Shown here one piece after another: positions 1 to 7,345 of a stretch of 27,191 nucleotides of DNA. The notes under the pieces are model-generated. The model ran no database searches and was not told the origin of the DNA. It worked only from the letters and a program-made list of their open reading frames with translations. Source of the DNA: JAAYCB01 sp012744395 (GTDB lineage: Bacteria > Planctomycetota > Planctomycetia > Pirellulales > Thermoguttaceae); contig JAQVNJ010000087.1 in assembly GCA_028703175.1 (NCBI GenBank), forward strand, positions 1 to 27,191, written 5' to 3'. Both the position numbers and the translations under genes were made by a program. Numbering within the stretch: position 1 is the stretch's first letter; the number at the start of each line of letters is the position of its first letter.

Positions 1-250
1 TTCGCTTCAGGCGCGGGCGCGGGTTCTGGCTCGGGCTTCGGCGCCGGTTCCGGTTTCGCTTCGGGCTTCGCTTCAGGGGCGGGTGCCGGTGCCGGCGCCG
101 GTTCCGGTTTCGCTTCGGGCTTCGCTTCAGGGGCGGGTGCCGGCGCCGGTTCCGGTTTCGCTTCGGGCTTCGGTTCAGGAGCGGGTGCTGGCGCTGGTTC
201 GGGCGTTGCCTCGGGTTTCGCCTCGGGTTTCGCCTCGGGCTTGGTTTCAG
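1..250 (-). repeat. Tandem repeat encoding a PEAKPEAKPEPAPAPA tail
   Basis: Near-identical units lie at 43-96 (54 bp), 97-144 (48 bp) and 145-192 (48 bp), with degenerate copies at 1-42 and 193-250. On the minus strand each 48-bp unit encodes 16 residues of the type PEAKPEAKPEPAPAPA. The 54-bp unit carries one extra Pro-Ala pair of codons, so the array varies in whole codons. Such a tail is expected to be an extended, rigid linker or an envelope-spanning stalk. Confidence 0.85.
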
Positions 251-1922
251 GAGCGGGGGCTGCCTCCGGCTTGGCCTCGGGCGCCGGCTTCGGTTCCGCC
301 CCCGGCTTTGCCTGGGCTGCCGCCTTGAGGGCTTCCTGTTCCGCCCGGACGGCCTCGACGGCCAATCGGGCCTGGGCGACGCGGTCGTGGAGGGCGTACA
401 GCTCTCGGGCCGTAGCCACGTAGAGCGCGCCGTTGGCAGCCACCGGCGACGAGACGATCGGGTCCGGCATGGGAATCCGCGCCAGCACCGTGAGGGTCTT
501 GTCGTGTTTGAGGATCCAGAACACGCGGCGGTAGGTGCCTACGTAGACCTTTCCGTCGGCCACGAGCGTCGATGCCCAGATCGGGCCTTCGGCATCGAAC
601 GTCCAGTGGCACGCGCCCGAGTCGGCATCCAGGCAGTGCAGCCGATGGTCGTGGCCGCCCACGTAAACGAGCCCGTCGGCAATCGAGACGGTGGCCGAAC
701 AAGCTCCGAGTTCCGGATACGCCCAGACGCAGTTGCTTCGGGTGACATCGCCGCTCCCACTGGCTTCGAAGCACATCAACACGCCTTCGCGGTGGTGGTT
801 GAAGGGGTCCTGTGTGGGCGCCACATAGATGCGGTTGTTGTCGAACACGGGATTGTTGAGAATCTCGTAGCTCTTGCTGCGAAAGCCGTGTTCGATCGGC
901 ACGGAATCCTGAGTCTGGGCGGCCGGATGGCCATTGGCCCACCAGATCTTTTCAATCGAGAGGGGGCTGGGCGGAACCTCTGCCGCCTCGACCGGCGCGA
1001 ACCCATAGAGCACGCCGTTGCCCGCGCCTTGAAAGATGCGGACAGCATCGCCGATCTTGGCGAGCATCGGGCTGCTCCACTGGCCGTGGACAATGTCTTC
1101 CCCGACACCGAAATTGTCGCGCGCCACCAGTTTGCCCGACTTCTTGTCCAGCGCGATCAGCGTCGGGGCCGCCGGGTTGCCCACCCGGTTGTGGGTGCTG
1201 TCCACGCCGTTGGACGTGCATACGTACAGGTGATCGCCATACGAGAGCACGGAGCAGTTCACGGCATTGTGCGGCTGGACGCCCAATTGGCCGACCATGT
1301 CGTAAGCCCAGATCATGTCGGCGGCATCATCTCCAGGATCGACCGGTTCTCTGCCCGGCGGAACCATCCGCGCGCCCTCATCGAGGATCGGCCCATCGTT
1401 TCCGTCGGCCATGCCGTCCAGGTCGAGGCAGAGCACCTCGCCCCGATTCGAAACGACGTAGACCAGTCCGTTTTCGACCACGGGCGAGGCGGTCAGTCCA
1501 ATCCGGTAGAAATCGCCGTAGCGGATATGCGTCAGTTTGGGCACGACGAGCTGCCAGAGGAAATCGCCCGACTTTTCGTCGAAGCACATCAGCACCCCGG
1601 CGTCGTGCGTGAGCAGCGGATCGCGGGGCACATCGTTGTTCGTGCCCACGAGCACGCGCCCCTCGGCGACCACCGGTGTGCTATAGGTCTGCCTGCCGAG
1701 TTGGGCGACCCACTTGACGTTTGACGGCAAAGTGGTGGCCGCTCGCCCGATCAGGGGGCTGCGCGACACCGGCGCAAACGTCTCGGGCAGCCCTCTTTCC
1801 GCTGAAACCATGTTGCGTGTGAATTGCTGCCCCCATTGGGGCTGGTCGCCGGCGTTGGCGACCAGTGCGAAAATCGACGTGCTGGCGATTGTCCAGCACG
1901 AGAAGTATCTAAGCAACGTCAC
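1..1922 (-). CDS. Secreted PQQ-like beta-propeller protein, 3' end outside window
   Basis: The frame is open from a GTG at 1922 to the left edge, about 640 residues with no stop. An AGGGAG Shine-Dalgarno lies 7 nt upstream. Residues 1-24 form a signal peptide ending in ALVANA. The mature start GDQPQWGQQFTRNMVS is typical of planctomycete PQQ/quinoprotein-like propellers. Blade motifs recur, for example GEVLCLDLDG, PTLIALDKKSGKL, HRLHCLDADSGACHW, DGKVYVGTY and GALYVATARELYAL, matching the BamB/WD40-like PQQ repeat family. After about residue 510 a short charged helix (AQARLAVEAVRAEQEALKAA) leads into a low-complexity Pro/Glu/Ala/Lys tail, which continues past the edge. The likely location is periplasmic or surface. 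The substrate is unknown, and PQQ binding is not implied because many homologues are purely structural. It is divergent from the hyp operon. Confidence 0.85.
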   Translation of the reverse strand, partial: MTLLRYFSCWTIASTSIFALVANAGDQPQWGQQFTRNMVSAERGLPETFAPVSRSPLIGRAATTLPSNVKWVAQLGRQTYSTPVVAEGRVLVGTNNDVPRDPLLTHDAGVLMCFDEKSGDFLWQLVVPKLTHIRYGDFYRIGLTASPVVENGLVYVVSNRGEVLCLDLDGMADGNDGPILDEGARMVPPGREPVDPGDDAADMIWAYDMVGQLGVQPHNAVNCSVLSYGDHLYVCTSNGVDSTHNRVGNPAAPTLIALDKKSGKLVARDNFGVGEDIVHGQWSSPMLAKIGDAVRIFQGAGNGVLYGFAPVEAAEVPPSPLSIEKIWWANGHPAAQTQDSVPIEHGFRSKSYEILNNPVFDNNRIYVAPTQDPFNHHREGVLMCFEASGSGDVTRSNCVWAYPELGACSATVSIADGLVYVGGHDHRLHCLDADSGACHWTFDAEGPIWASTLVADGKVYVGTYRRVFWILKHDKTLTVLARIPMPDPIVSSPVAANGALYVATARELYALHDRVAQARLAVEAVRAEQEALKAAAQAKPGAEPKPAPEAKPEAAPAPETKPEAKPEAKPEATPEPAPAPAPEPKPEAKPEPAPAPAPEAKPEAKPEPAPAPAPAPEAKPEAKPEPAPKPEPEPAPAPEA

Positions 1923-2170
1923 GAGGATTCTCCCTGGATGGAGGCTGGGTCGCACGCTAGGCGGTTTTCATCGGACTGTTTTCCGCCGGGGCGAGGTCTG
2001 TTTGGCTGGGAAAGTCGGCATATTCTTTCCAGATTTCCATGATAATCCCCCCCGGCTGCGGATTCCAGCAGAAGCCTGTGGCCTTACCGAGACGACCGCC
2101 GGAGCATAGACTGGAGTTAGTGGCGTCCCATTGGCAACCTTGGATTCCCCCCCGCTGGAGAACAGTCGAC

Positions 2171-4480
2171 TTGCCCCCGTTTCCGCCCGACGATCGGCGT
2201 CGCCTGGCCGTTACCGTGCGCGGTGTTGTCCAGGGGGTTGGGTTTCGCCCATTTGTCTACAATCGGGCACGGTCTTTGGGGCTGGCCGGATGGGTGCTCA
2301 ACGAGGCGGGCACTGTTCGCATCGAGGTCCAGGGCACGCGCGATCGGATCGGTGTTTTTCTGGCCGATCTGCGTGAGCGGCCTCCGCGGCAAGCGCGGAT
2401 CGACGGCGTGGACCTGGCCGAGCTTCCGCCGATTGACGGCCAGCCCGGCGTCTTCGAGATTCGTGCGAGTCTGGGGGAGGACTCGCCCCGGCCGACGATT
2501 CCCGCCGATCTGGCCACGTGTCCCGAATGCCTTGCGGAGGTCTTTGATCTTGGGCGGCGCTACCGCTACCCGTTCACCAATTGCACCAATTGTGGGCCGC
2601 GCTGGTCGATCATCGAGCGTCTGCCGTACGATCGGCCGCGGACCTCGATGGCGTCGTTCGCCATGTGCCCGGAGTGCCGGGAGGAGTACGAGAATCCGAG
2701 CGACCGGCGGTTTCACGCCCAGCCGATCGCCTGCCCGGCCTGCGGACCGAAATTGGCTCTGCTCGATCCGTCGGGCGATTGCCTGGCCGAGGGAGACGCC
2801 GCCTTGAACCGAGCCGCCGGCGTGGTCGTCTCCGGCCGAATCGTGGCCCTCAAAGGACTGGGTGGATTTCAGCTGTTGGCCGATGCCACAAACGATGAAG
2901 CGGTCCAGCGCCTGCGACGGCGCAAGCACCGCCACGACAAGCCGCTGGCCGTAATGGTCCAGCGTTTGGAGGATGCGGACCGGCGTTGCCGGGTCTGCGC
3001 TGGGGAAGCCGAGGCTTTGTCGAGCCCGGCGGCGCCGATTCTGCTCCTCCGGCGCCGCACGGATGCGATGGCCCGCCAGGATATCGCGGCCTCGGTGGCG
3101 CCGGGCAATCCGTATCTGGGCGTGATGCTGCCCTGCACTCCGCTCCATCACCTGCTCATGGAAGGGATCGACCGGCCGATCGTCTGCACGAGCGGCAACC
3201 TCTCGGAGGAGCCGATGGCCACGACCACCGCCGAGGCGCTGGAGCGGCTCGGCTCGATCGCGGACCTGTTGCTGGTTCACGACCGGCCGATCGTCCGCCC
3301 GGTCGACGATTCCGTCGCCCGCCTCGGCTCCCGGGGGCTCCAGGTGCTCCGCCGCGCCCGGGGCTACGCTCCCCTGCCGATCCCCCTTTCGGTCGCCGCG
3401 GAGTGCATTCTCGCCGTGGGCGGGCACTTGAAAAACACGGTCGGTCTGACCGTCGGCGGCCAGGCGGTACTGAGCCAGCACGTCGGCGATCTCGACAACC
3501 TCGCGAGTCTGGCGGTGCATCGGCGGGCGATCGCCGACCTGGTCGACTTCTTTCAGGTCCGGCCAAAAGCGGTGGCCTGCGACCTGCATCCCGACTACGC
3601 CTCGACGCGGGTTGCCGAGGAGCTTTCGCAGGAGTGGAACGCGCCGCTGGTGCGCGTCCAGCATCACCACGCGCACGTGGCGGCCTGCATGGCCGAGCAC
3701 AATCTGGTGGGGCCCGTGCTGGGCCTCGCCTGGGATGGGACCGGCTACGGCCCGGACGGCACGGCCTGGGGCGGCGAAATCCTGCTGTGCCGCGACGCCG
3801 ATTACGCGCGGGTCGGCTGCCTGCGGAGCTTCGCCCTGCCGGGCGGCGATCGGGCGGCCAGAGAGCCCCGCCGTTCGGCCCTCGGGTTGCTGTTCGAGTT
3901 GTTCGGCCCGGAAGCCGCCCAGATTGCCGGCGAATGGTTCCGCGCGGCGGAGTTGAAGAACCTCGTGCGGATCTTGGAGCGCCGCGTCTACGCTCCGCGG
4001 ACGAGCAGCCTCGGCCGATTGTTCGATGCGGTGGCCTGCCTTTGCGGCCTGGGTGCGGAAATCAACTTCGAAGGCCAGGCCGCGATGGCGCTGGAGTTTG
4101 CCTGCGATCCGAAGGAGACGCAGGCCTACGAGTTCAGCTATGCCGAGGCGGGGGCGGTCTTGACGGCGGACTGGACTCGGCTGGTGCGTGCGGTGCTGGA
4201 AGACCGCCGGCGCGGAGTCGGCGCGGGTCGGATCGCCGCCCGGTTCCACAACGCGATTGTCCAGTGGGCGGCGGATGCGGCGGTTGCAGCGGATTGCCGT
4301 TCCGTCGCGCTGTCTGGGGGGTGTTTTCAGAACGCGATTCTGTCGGAGCGGATCGGGAGGCGGTTGTCGCAACTGGGCTTCGATGTATACACTCAGATGA
4401 TGGTGCCGCCGGGCGACGGTTCGATTGCCTTGGGCCAGTTGCGGGTGGCGTGCGAAGCTTTTGAAAGGGGAAAACTCTAA
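2171..4480 (+). CDS. hypF: Carbamoyltransferase HypF, [NiFe]-hydrogenase maturation
   Basis: HypF converts carbamoyl phosphate and ATP to a carbamoyl-adenylate and transfers the carbamoyl group to the C-terminal Cys of HypE, the first step of cyanide-ligand synthesis. Domain order is canonical. An acylphosphatase domain (VRGVVQGVGFRPFVYNRA) is near the N-terminus. Zinc-finger pairs follow (CPECLAEV, CTNCGPRW, CPECREEY, CPACGPK). Next is a YrdC-like domain (KGLGGFQLLADATN, KPLAVM, VCTSGNLSEEPM). A Kae1-like domain ends the protein (VQHHHAHVAACMAEH, DGTGYGPDGTAWGGE, SGGCFQN). I chose TTG at 2171 because GGAG lies 10 nt upstream and this gives a 769-residue protein with the usual short lead into the acylphosphatase domain. 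The same frame is open from ATG 2039 and GTG 2120, but that extension resembles no family sequence. It overlaps hypC by one base. Confidence 0.95.
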   Translation: MPPFPPDDRRRLAVTVRGVVQGVGFRPFVYNRARSLGLAGWVLNEAGTVRIEVQGTRDRIGVFLADLRERPPRQARIDGVDLAELPPIDGQPGVFEIRASLGEDSPRPTIPADLATCPECLAEVFDLGRRYRYPFTNCTNCGPRWSIIERLPYDRPRTSMASFAMCPECREEYENPSDRRFHAQPIACPACGPKLALLDPSGDCLAEGDAALNRAAGVVVSGRIVALKGLGGFQLLADATNDEAVQRLRRRKHRHDKPLAVMVQRLEDADRRCRVCAGEAEALSSPAAPILLLRRRTDAMARQDIAASVAPGNPYLGVMLPCTPLHHLLMEGIDRPIVCTSGNLSEEPMATTTAEALERLGSIADLLLVHDRPIVRPVDDSVARLGSRGLQVLRRARGYAPLPIPLSVAAECILAVGGHLKNTVGLTVGGQAVLSQHVGDLDNLASLAVHRRAIADLVDFFQVRPKAVACDLHPDYASTRVAEELSQEWNAPLVRVQHHHAHVAACMAEHNLVGPVLGLAWDGTGYGPDGTAWGGEILLCRDADYARVGCLRSFALPGGDRAAREPRRSALGLLFELFGPEAAQIAGEWFRAAELKNLVRILERRVYAPRTSSLGRLFDAVACLCGLGAEINFEGQAAMALEFACDPKETQAYEFSYAEAGAVLTADWTRLVRAVLEDRRRGVGAGRIAARFHNAIVQWAADAAVAADCRSVALSGGCFQNAILSERIGRRLSQLGFDVYTQMMVPPGDGSIALGQLRVACEAFERGKL

Positions 4481-4785
4481 TGTGTTTGGGTGTGCCCGGC
4501 AAGGTCCTTGAGGTTTTCGAACAAGACGATTTACCGATGGGCAAAATCGAATTTGGCGGCATTGTCAAGGAAGCTTGCCTGGCCTACACGCCCGAGGTTG
4601 CCGTGGGCGACTACGTGCTCGTCCACGTGGGCTTCGCCCTCAGCCGCATCGACGAGGAGGAGGCCCGGGAAGTCTTCACCTACTTGGACGAGATCCACGC
4701 GGCGGGGCTTGCCGAGGAACTCGCCGCTGGCGGGCCCGATCGGCGGGACAGCGGGGATCGGCCGGGAGCGGGTGGTGAGAAGTGA
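4480..4785 (+). CDS. hypC: Hydrogenase maturation chaperone HypC
   Basis: The 101-residue protein begins MCLGVPGKVLEV, the family signature. Cys2, exposed after Met removal, is the known iron- and HypD-binding ligand. HypC/HybG chaperones hold the Fe(CN)2CO group with HypD and deliver it to the hydrogenase large subunit. The body is the usual small beta-barrel followed by a helix (SRIDEEEAREVFTYLDEI). The last 25 or so residues are a Gly/Asp/Arg-rich extension beyond the typical 75-90 residue length. The ATG overlaps the hypF stop (TAATG) and has an AAGGGG ribosome binding site about 9 nt upstream. Its own stop overlaps the hypD start, so the three genes are probably translationally coupled. 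Confidence 0.95.
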   Translation: MCLGVPGKVLEVFEQDDLPMGKIEFGGIVKEACLAYTPEVAVGDYVLVHVGFALSRIDEEEAREVFTYLDEIHAAGLAEELAAGGPDRRDSGDRPGAGGEK

Positions 4786-5867
4786 AATACGTCGACGAGT
4801 ATCGTGATCCCGAGCGTGCCCGGCGGTTGGCCGAGTCGATCCGGCGGCTGGTCACCCGTCCCTGGAGCATTATGGAGATTTGCGGCGGCCAGACCCATTC
4901 GATCCTCCGCTTCGCGATCGACGAGATGTTGCCGAAGGAATTGACGCTGATCCACGGCCCCGGCTGCCCGGTCTGCGTCACGCCGATCGAGATTCTGGAC
5001 AAGGCCTTGGCGATTGCCGCGCGGCCCGAGGTGACCTTCTGTTCGTTTGGCGATATGCTCCGGGTGCCGGGCTCCGGGAAAGACCTGTTGACAGTCAAGT
5101 CAGAGGGGGGCGACGTGCGGATTGTCTATTCGCCGATGGACGCCCTGCGGCTGGCGCGCGAGAACCCGGACCGCGAGGTCGTATTCTTCGCCGTGGGCTT
5201 TGAGACCACGGCGCCGGCCAACGCGATGGCCGTGGCCCAAGCCGCCCGGCTGGGGCTGCGGAACTTCACCCTGCTCGTGTCCCACGTGCTGGTTCCTCCG
5301 GCGATCACCGCGATCATGGAGTCGCCCCAGTGCCGCGTCGAGGGATTCCTCGCCGCGGGGCATGTCTGCACCGTGATGGGGACGGCCGAATACGAACGGC
5401 TGGCCGAGCGGTTTCGGGTGCCGATTGTCGTCACCGGTTTTGAACCGCTCGACATCCTGCACGGCATCCAGATGTGCGTCAGGCAGCTTGAGGAGGGCCG
5501 CGCGGAGGTAGAGAATCCGTATGCTCGATCGGTCCGCGCGGAGGGCAACCCGGCGGCCCGGCGGCAGGTCTTCGACGTGTTCGAGGTCTCGCCGCGGAAA
5601 TGGCGGGGGATCGGCGAGATCCCCGCCAGCGGTCTGCGGCTGCGCCCGGAATATGCAGCGTTCGACGCCGAGACGCGGTTTGGCGTCGCGCACCTTGCGG
5701 CCGACGAACCTGCCGAATGCATCGCCGGCGAAATCCTCCAGGGATTGAAGAAACCACACGAGTGCCCGGCCTTCGGCCTCCGCTGCACCCCGGAACACCC
5801 CCTGGGAGCCCCGATGGTCTCGTCGGAAGGCGCCTGCGCGGCGTACTACCGATACCGGAGAGGATAG
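4782..5867 (+). CDS. hypD: Hydrogenase maturation scaffold HypD
   Basis: HypD is the Fe-S scaffold on which, together with HypC, the Fe(CN)2CO moiety is assembled. At 361 residues it is full length. Conserved motifs are ICGGQTHS (Cys34), HGPGCPVCVTP (Cys62, Cys65), FGDMLRVPGS, VGFETTAP, GHVCTVMG, TGFEPLDILHG and the C-terminal cysteine cluster CIAGEIL, HECPAFGLRC and GACAAY that ligates the [4Fe-4S] cluster. Translation starts at GTG 4782, in the GTGA overlap with the hypC stop. The next gene, hypE, does not overlap. A 128-bp spacer containing a CTGA/TCAG repeat separates them. Confidence 0.95.
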   Translation: MKYVDEYRDPERARRLAESIRRLVTRPWSIMEICGGQTHSILRFAIDEMLPKELTLIHGPGCPVCVTPIEILDKALAIAARPEVTFCSFGDMLRVPGSGKDLLTVKSEGGDVRIVYSPMDALRLARENPDREVVFFAVGFETTAPANAMAVAQAARLGLRNFTLLVSHVLVPPAITAIMESPQCRVEGFLAAGHVCTVMGTAEYERLAERFRVPIVVTGFEPLDILHGIQMCVRQLEEGRAEVENPYARSVRAEGNPAARRQVFDVFEVSPRKWRGIGEIPASGLRLRPEYAAFDAETRFGVAHLAADEPAECIAGEILQGLKKPHECPAFGLRCTPEHPLGAPMVSSEGACAAYYRYRRG

Positions 5868-5871
5868 AATG

Positions 5872-5993
5872 GCTGTCAGCCGTCAGCGATCAGTGCCAAT
5901 TTCCCGAAAAGTCTCCCCTCTTCCCCGCGATCCGTGTAACCTGTAACCTGATGTCTGAAAGCTGACTTCTGACTTCTGACTATCTGACTGCTG
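5872..5993. repeat. CTGA/TCAG heptamer array, inverted arms, between hypD and hypE
   Basis: The left arm 5872-5893 carries TCAG-type repeats spaced about 7 nt (GTCAGCCGTCAGCGATCAG). The right arm, about 5947-5993, carries the complementary CTGA type (AGCTGACTTCTGACTTCTGA and onward to CTGACTGCTG). A pyrimidine-rich segment of about 50 nt separates them. The arms can pair in several registers. The right arm ends 2 nt before the hypE start codon, so hypE lacks a normal Shine-Dalgarno. Related arrays lie at 7302-7323 and 23883-23983. Confidence 0.7.
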
Positions 5994-5995
5994 CA

Positions 5996-7048
5996 ATGTC
6001 TCAAGAATTCTGTTTTGCCTGTCCGCGCCCCTTGGACCAGCAGGAGACGATCCAACTGGCCCACGGCGGCGGTGGGCGATTGATGCAGCGGCTGATCGAG
6101 GGGCTGTTTGTGCCGGCGTTTGCCGGCGGCGCGCCTCGCGGGCCCCTGCACGACAGTTCGGTGGTCGAGGTCCGCGAGGGGCGTCTTGCCTTCACCACCG
6201 ACACGTTCGTCGTGGACCCGATCTTCTTTCCCGGTGGCGACATTGGCAAGCTGGCCGTCTGCGGCACCGTCAACGATCTGGCGATGTCGGGCGCGGTTGC
6301 CAGGTGGCTCAGCGCGGGATTCATCCTCGAAGAGGGGTTTCCCATCGAGTCGCTTTGCCGCGTCGTCGAGTCGATGCAGCGGACCGCCGCGGCGGCCGGT
6401 GTGCAGATCATCACCGGCGACACGAAGGTCGTCGACCGGGGCAAGGGCGACGGGGTCTTCATCAACACTGCGGGCATCGGGCTCGTTGCCCCGGGGATTG
6501 AAATCTCGCCGGACCGCGTGCGGCCGGGCGACGCCGTGCTCGTCAGCGGCGACCTCGGACGCCACGGCATCGCCATCATGTCCGTCCGCGAGGGGCTGCA
6601 ATTCGAGGGCGCCCTGGATAGCGACTGCGATTGCCTGGGCGAGCTGGTGTCCGCCATCTGCGCCCGCGGCGCCGCCGTCCACTGCCTGCGAGACCTGACG
6701 CGCGGCGGATTGGCCGCCGCGCTGAATGAGATCGCCACGGCGGCCGCGGTGGGCATCGAGATCGACGAGTCCGCGGTCCCCGTTGCGCCCCAGGTGGCCG
6801 GCGCCTGCGAAATCCTCGGGCTCGATCCGCTCTACGTCCCCAATGAAGGCCGGCTTGTCGCCATGGTCGCCGCGGACGCGGCCGCGGCGATCCTGGAAAT
6901 CATGCGGGCCCACCCGGCGGCTCCGCAACCCGCCCTGGTCGGCAAGGTGACCGACACCCACCCGGGCGGCGTCGAATTGCGGGGCGGGTTGGGGGGCAGG
7001 CGGATTCTGGACCTCCTTTCCGGTGAACAGATGCCGCGGATCTGCTGA
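5996..7048 (+). CDS. hypE: Carbamoyl dehydratase HypE
   Basis: HypE receives a carbamoyl group from HypF on its C-terminal Cys and dehydrates it with ATP to a thiocyanate, the source of the CN ligands. The 350-residue protein belongs to the PurM/AIR synthase-like fold. Visible motifs are QLAHGGGGRLMQRLIEG near the N-terminus, FTTDTFVVDPIFFPGGDIG, CGTVNDLAMSGA, ITGDTKVVDRG, SGDLGRHGIAIM and DLTRGGLAAALNEIA. It ends in MPRIC, the expected essential C-terminal Cys. ATG 5996 is the natural start because it directly precedes the conserved N-terminus, although the upstream sequence is CTGA repeat rather than a ribosome binding site. Whether it is cotranscribed with hypFCD is uncertain because of that repeat. 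Confidence 0.95.
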   Translation: MSQEFCFACPRPLDQQETIQLAHGGGGRLMQRLIEGLFVPAFAGGAPRGPLHDSSVVEVREGRLAFTTDTFVVDPIFFPGGDIGKLAVCGTVNDLAMSGAVARWLSAGFILEEGFPIESLCRVVESMQRTAAAAGVQIITGDTKVVDRGKGDGVFINTAGIGLVAPGIEISPDRVRPGDAVLVSGDLGRHGIAIMSVREGLQFEGALDSDCDCLGELVSAICARGAAVHCLRDLTRGGLAAALNEIATAAAVGIEIDESAVPVAPQVAGACEILGLDPLYVPNEGRLVAMVAADAAAAILEIMRAHPAAPQPALVGKVTDTHPGGVELRGGLGGRRILDLLSGEQMPRIC

Positions 7049-7067
7049 GGCCGTGGGGCGGAGTGGT

Positions 7068-7240
7068 AGTCGGAAGCCGAACGATCCGCCGGGCAAGCCG
7101 GCGGGATTTAGTCGGAAGCCGAACGATCCGCCGGGCAAGCCGGCGGGATTTAGTCGGAAGCCGAACGATCCGCCGGGCAAGCCGGCGGGATTTGCGGTGT
7201 GGGCAAGCCGGCGGGATTTGAGGTGTGGGCAAGCCGGTGC
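7068..7240. repeat. 42-bp tandem repeat, three exact copies plus two partial
   Basis: Exact 42-bp copies lie at 7068-7109, 7110-7151 and 7152-7193. Two shorter relatives follow, 7194-7219 and 7220-7240, which keep only the 3' half (GGGCAAGCCGGCGGGATTT) behind a GTGTG lead. Each full unit contains a strong hairpin, ATCCGCCGG and CCGGCGGGAT around a GCAAG loop. The partial copies lose the left stem. There are no spacers, so this is not a CRISPR array. The unit length is a multiple of three, which keeps spurious frames open on both strands. Confidence 0.9.
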
Positions 7241-7257
7241 GTCATACGTCCAGAGTA

Positions 7258-7289
7258 GGGTAAAGTTACGTGATCGTAACGTTTTACCC
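7258..7289. terminator. Stable hairpin between hypE and the sulfatase gene
   Basis: GGGTAAA-GTTACG (7258-7270) pairs with CGTAAC (7275-7280) and TTTACCC (7283-7289) around a TGAT loop, with a 2-nt GT bulge. The stem is 13 bp. No T-tract follows, so it could be a factor-independent terminator of unusual type, an RNA-processing site or a regulator-binding palindrome. Confidence 0.4.
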
Positions 7290-7301
7290 GTAATGTCACT
7301 C

Positions 7302-7323
7302 CTGATAGCTGACGGCTGATAGC
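7302..7323. repeat. CTGA repeat, inverted match to the array before hypE
   Basis: Three CTGA-type repeats (CTGATAGCTGACGG and onward) occupy 22 nt. The reverse complement matches 5872-5893 at 20 of 22 positions by my alignment, so hypE and the 42-bp repeats are bracketed by an inverted pair. It lies 22 nt before the sulfatase start. Confidence 0.65.
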
Positions 7324-7345
7324 TATTCCCCCGGCGGAGAACGCT

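Noticed and set aside
387..1724. 445-codon plus-strand open frame
   Set aside because: It is antisense to the propeller gene, whose minus-strand translation shows a signal peptide and beta-propeller motifs. The plus-strand product is Arg/His-rich with no domain.
2039..2170. N-terminal extension of HypF from ATG 2039
   Set aside because: There is no ribosome binding site, and the added 44 residues do not resemble HypF, which normally begins close to the acylphosphatase domain.
2117..4372. 751-codon minus-strand frame
   Set aside because: It is antisense to hypF, which carries all family motifs. The frame is open because of high third-position GC.
7068..7240. Possible CRISPR array
   Set aside because: Units are directly adjacent with no spacers, and no cas genes are nearby.
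7023..7319. 98-codon plus-strand frame with SRKPNDPPGKPAGF repeats
   Set aside because: It starts inside hypE and is a translation of the intergenic tandem repeat, with no ribosome binding site.
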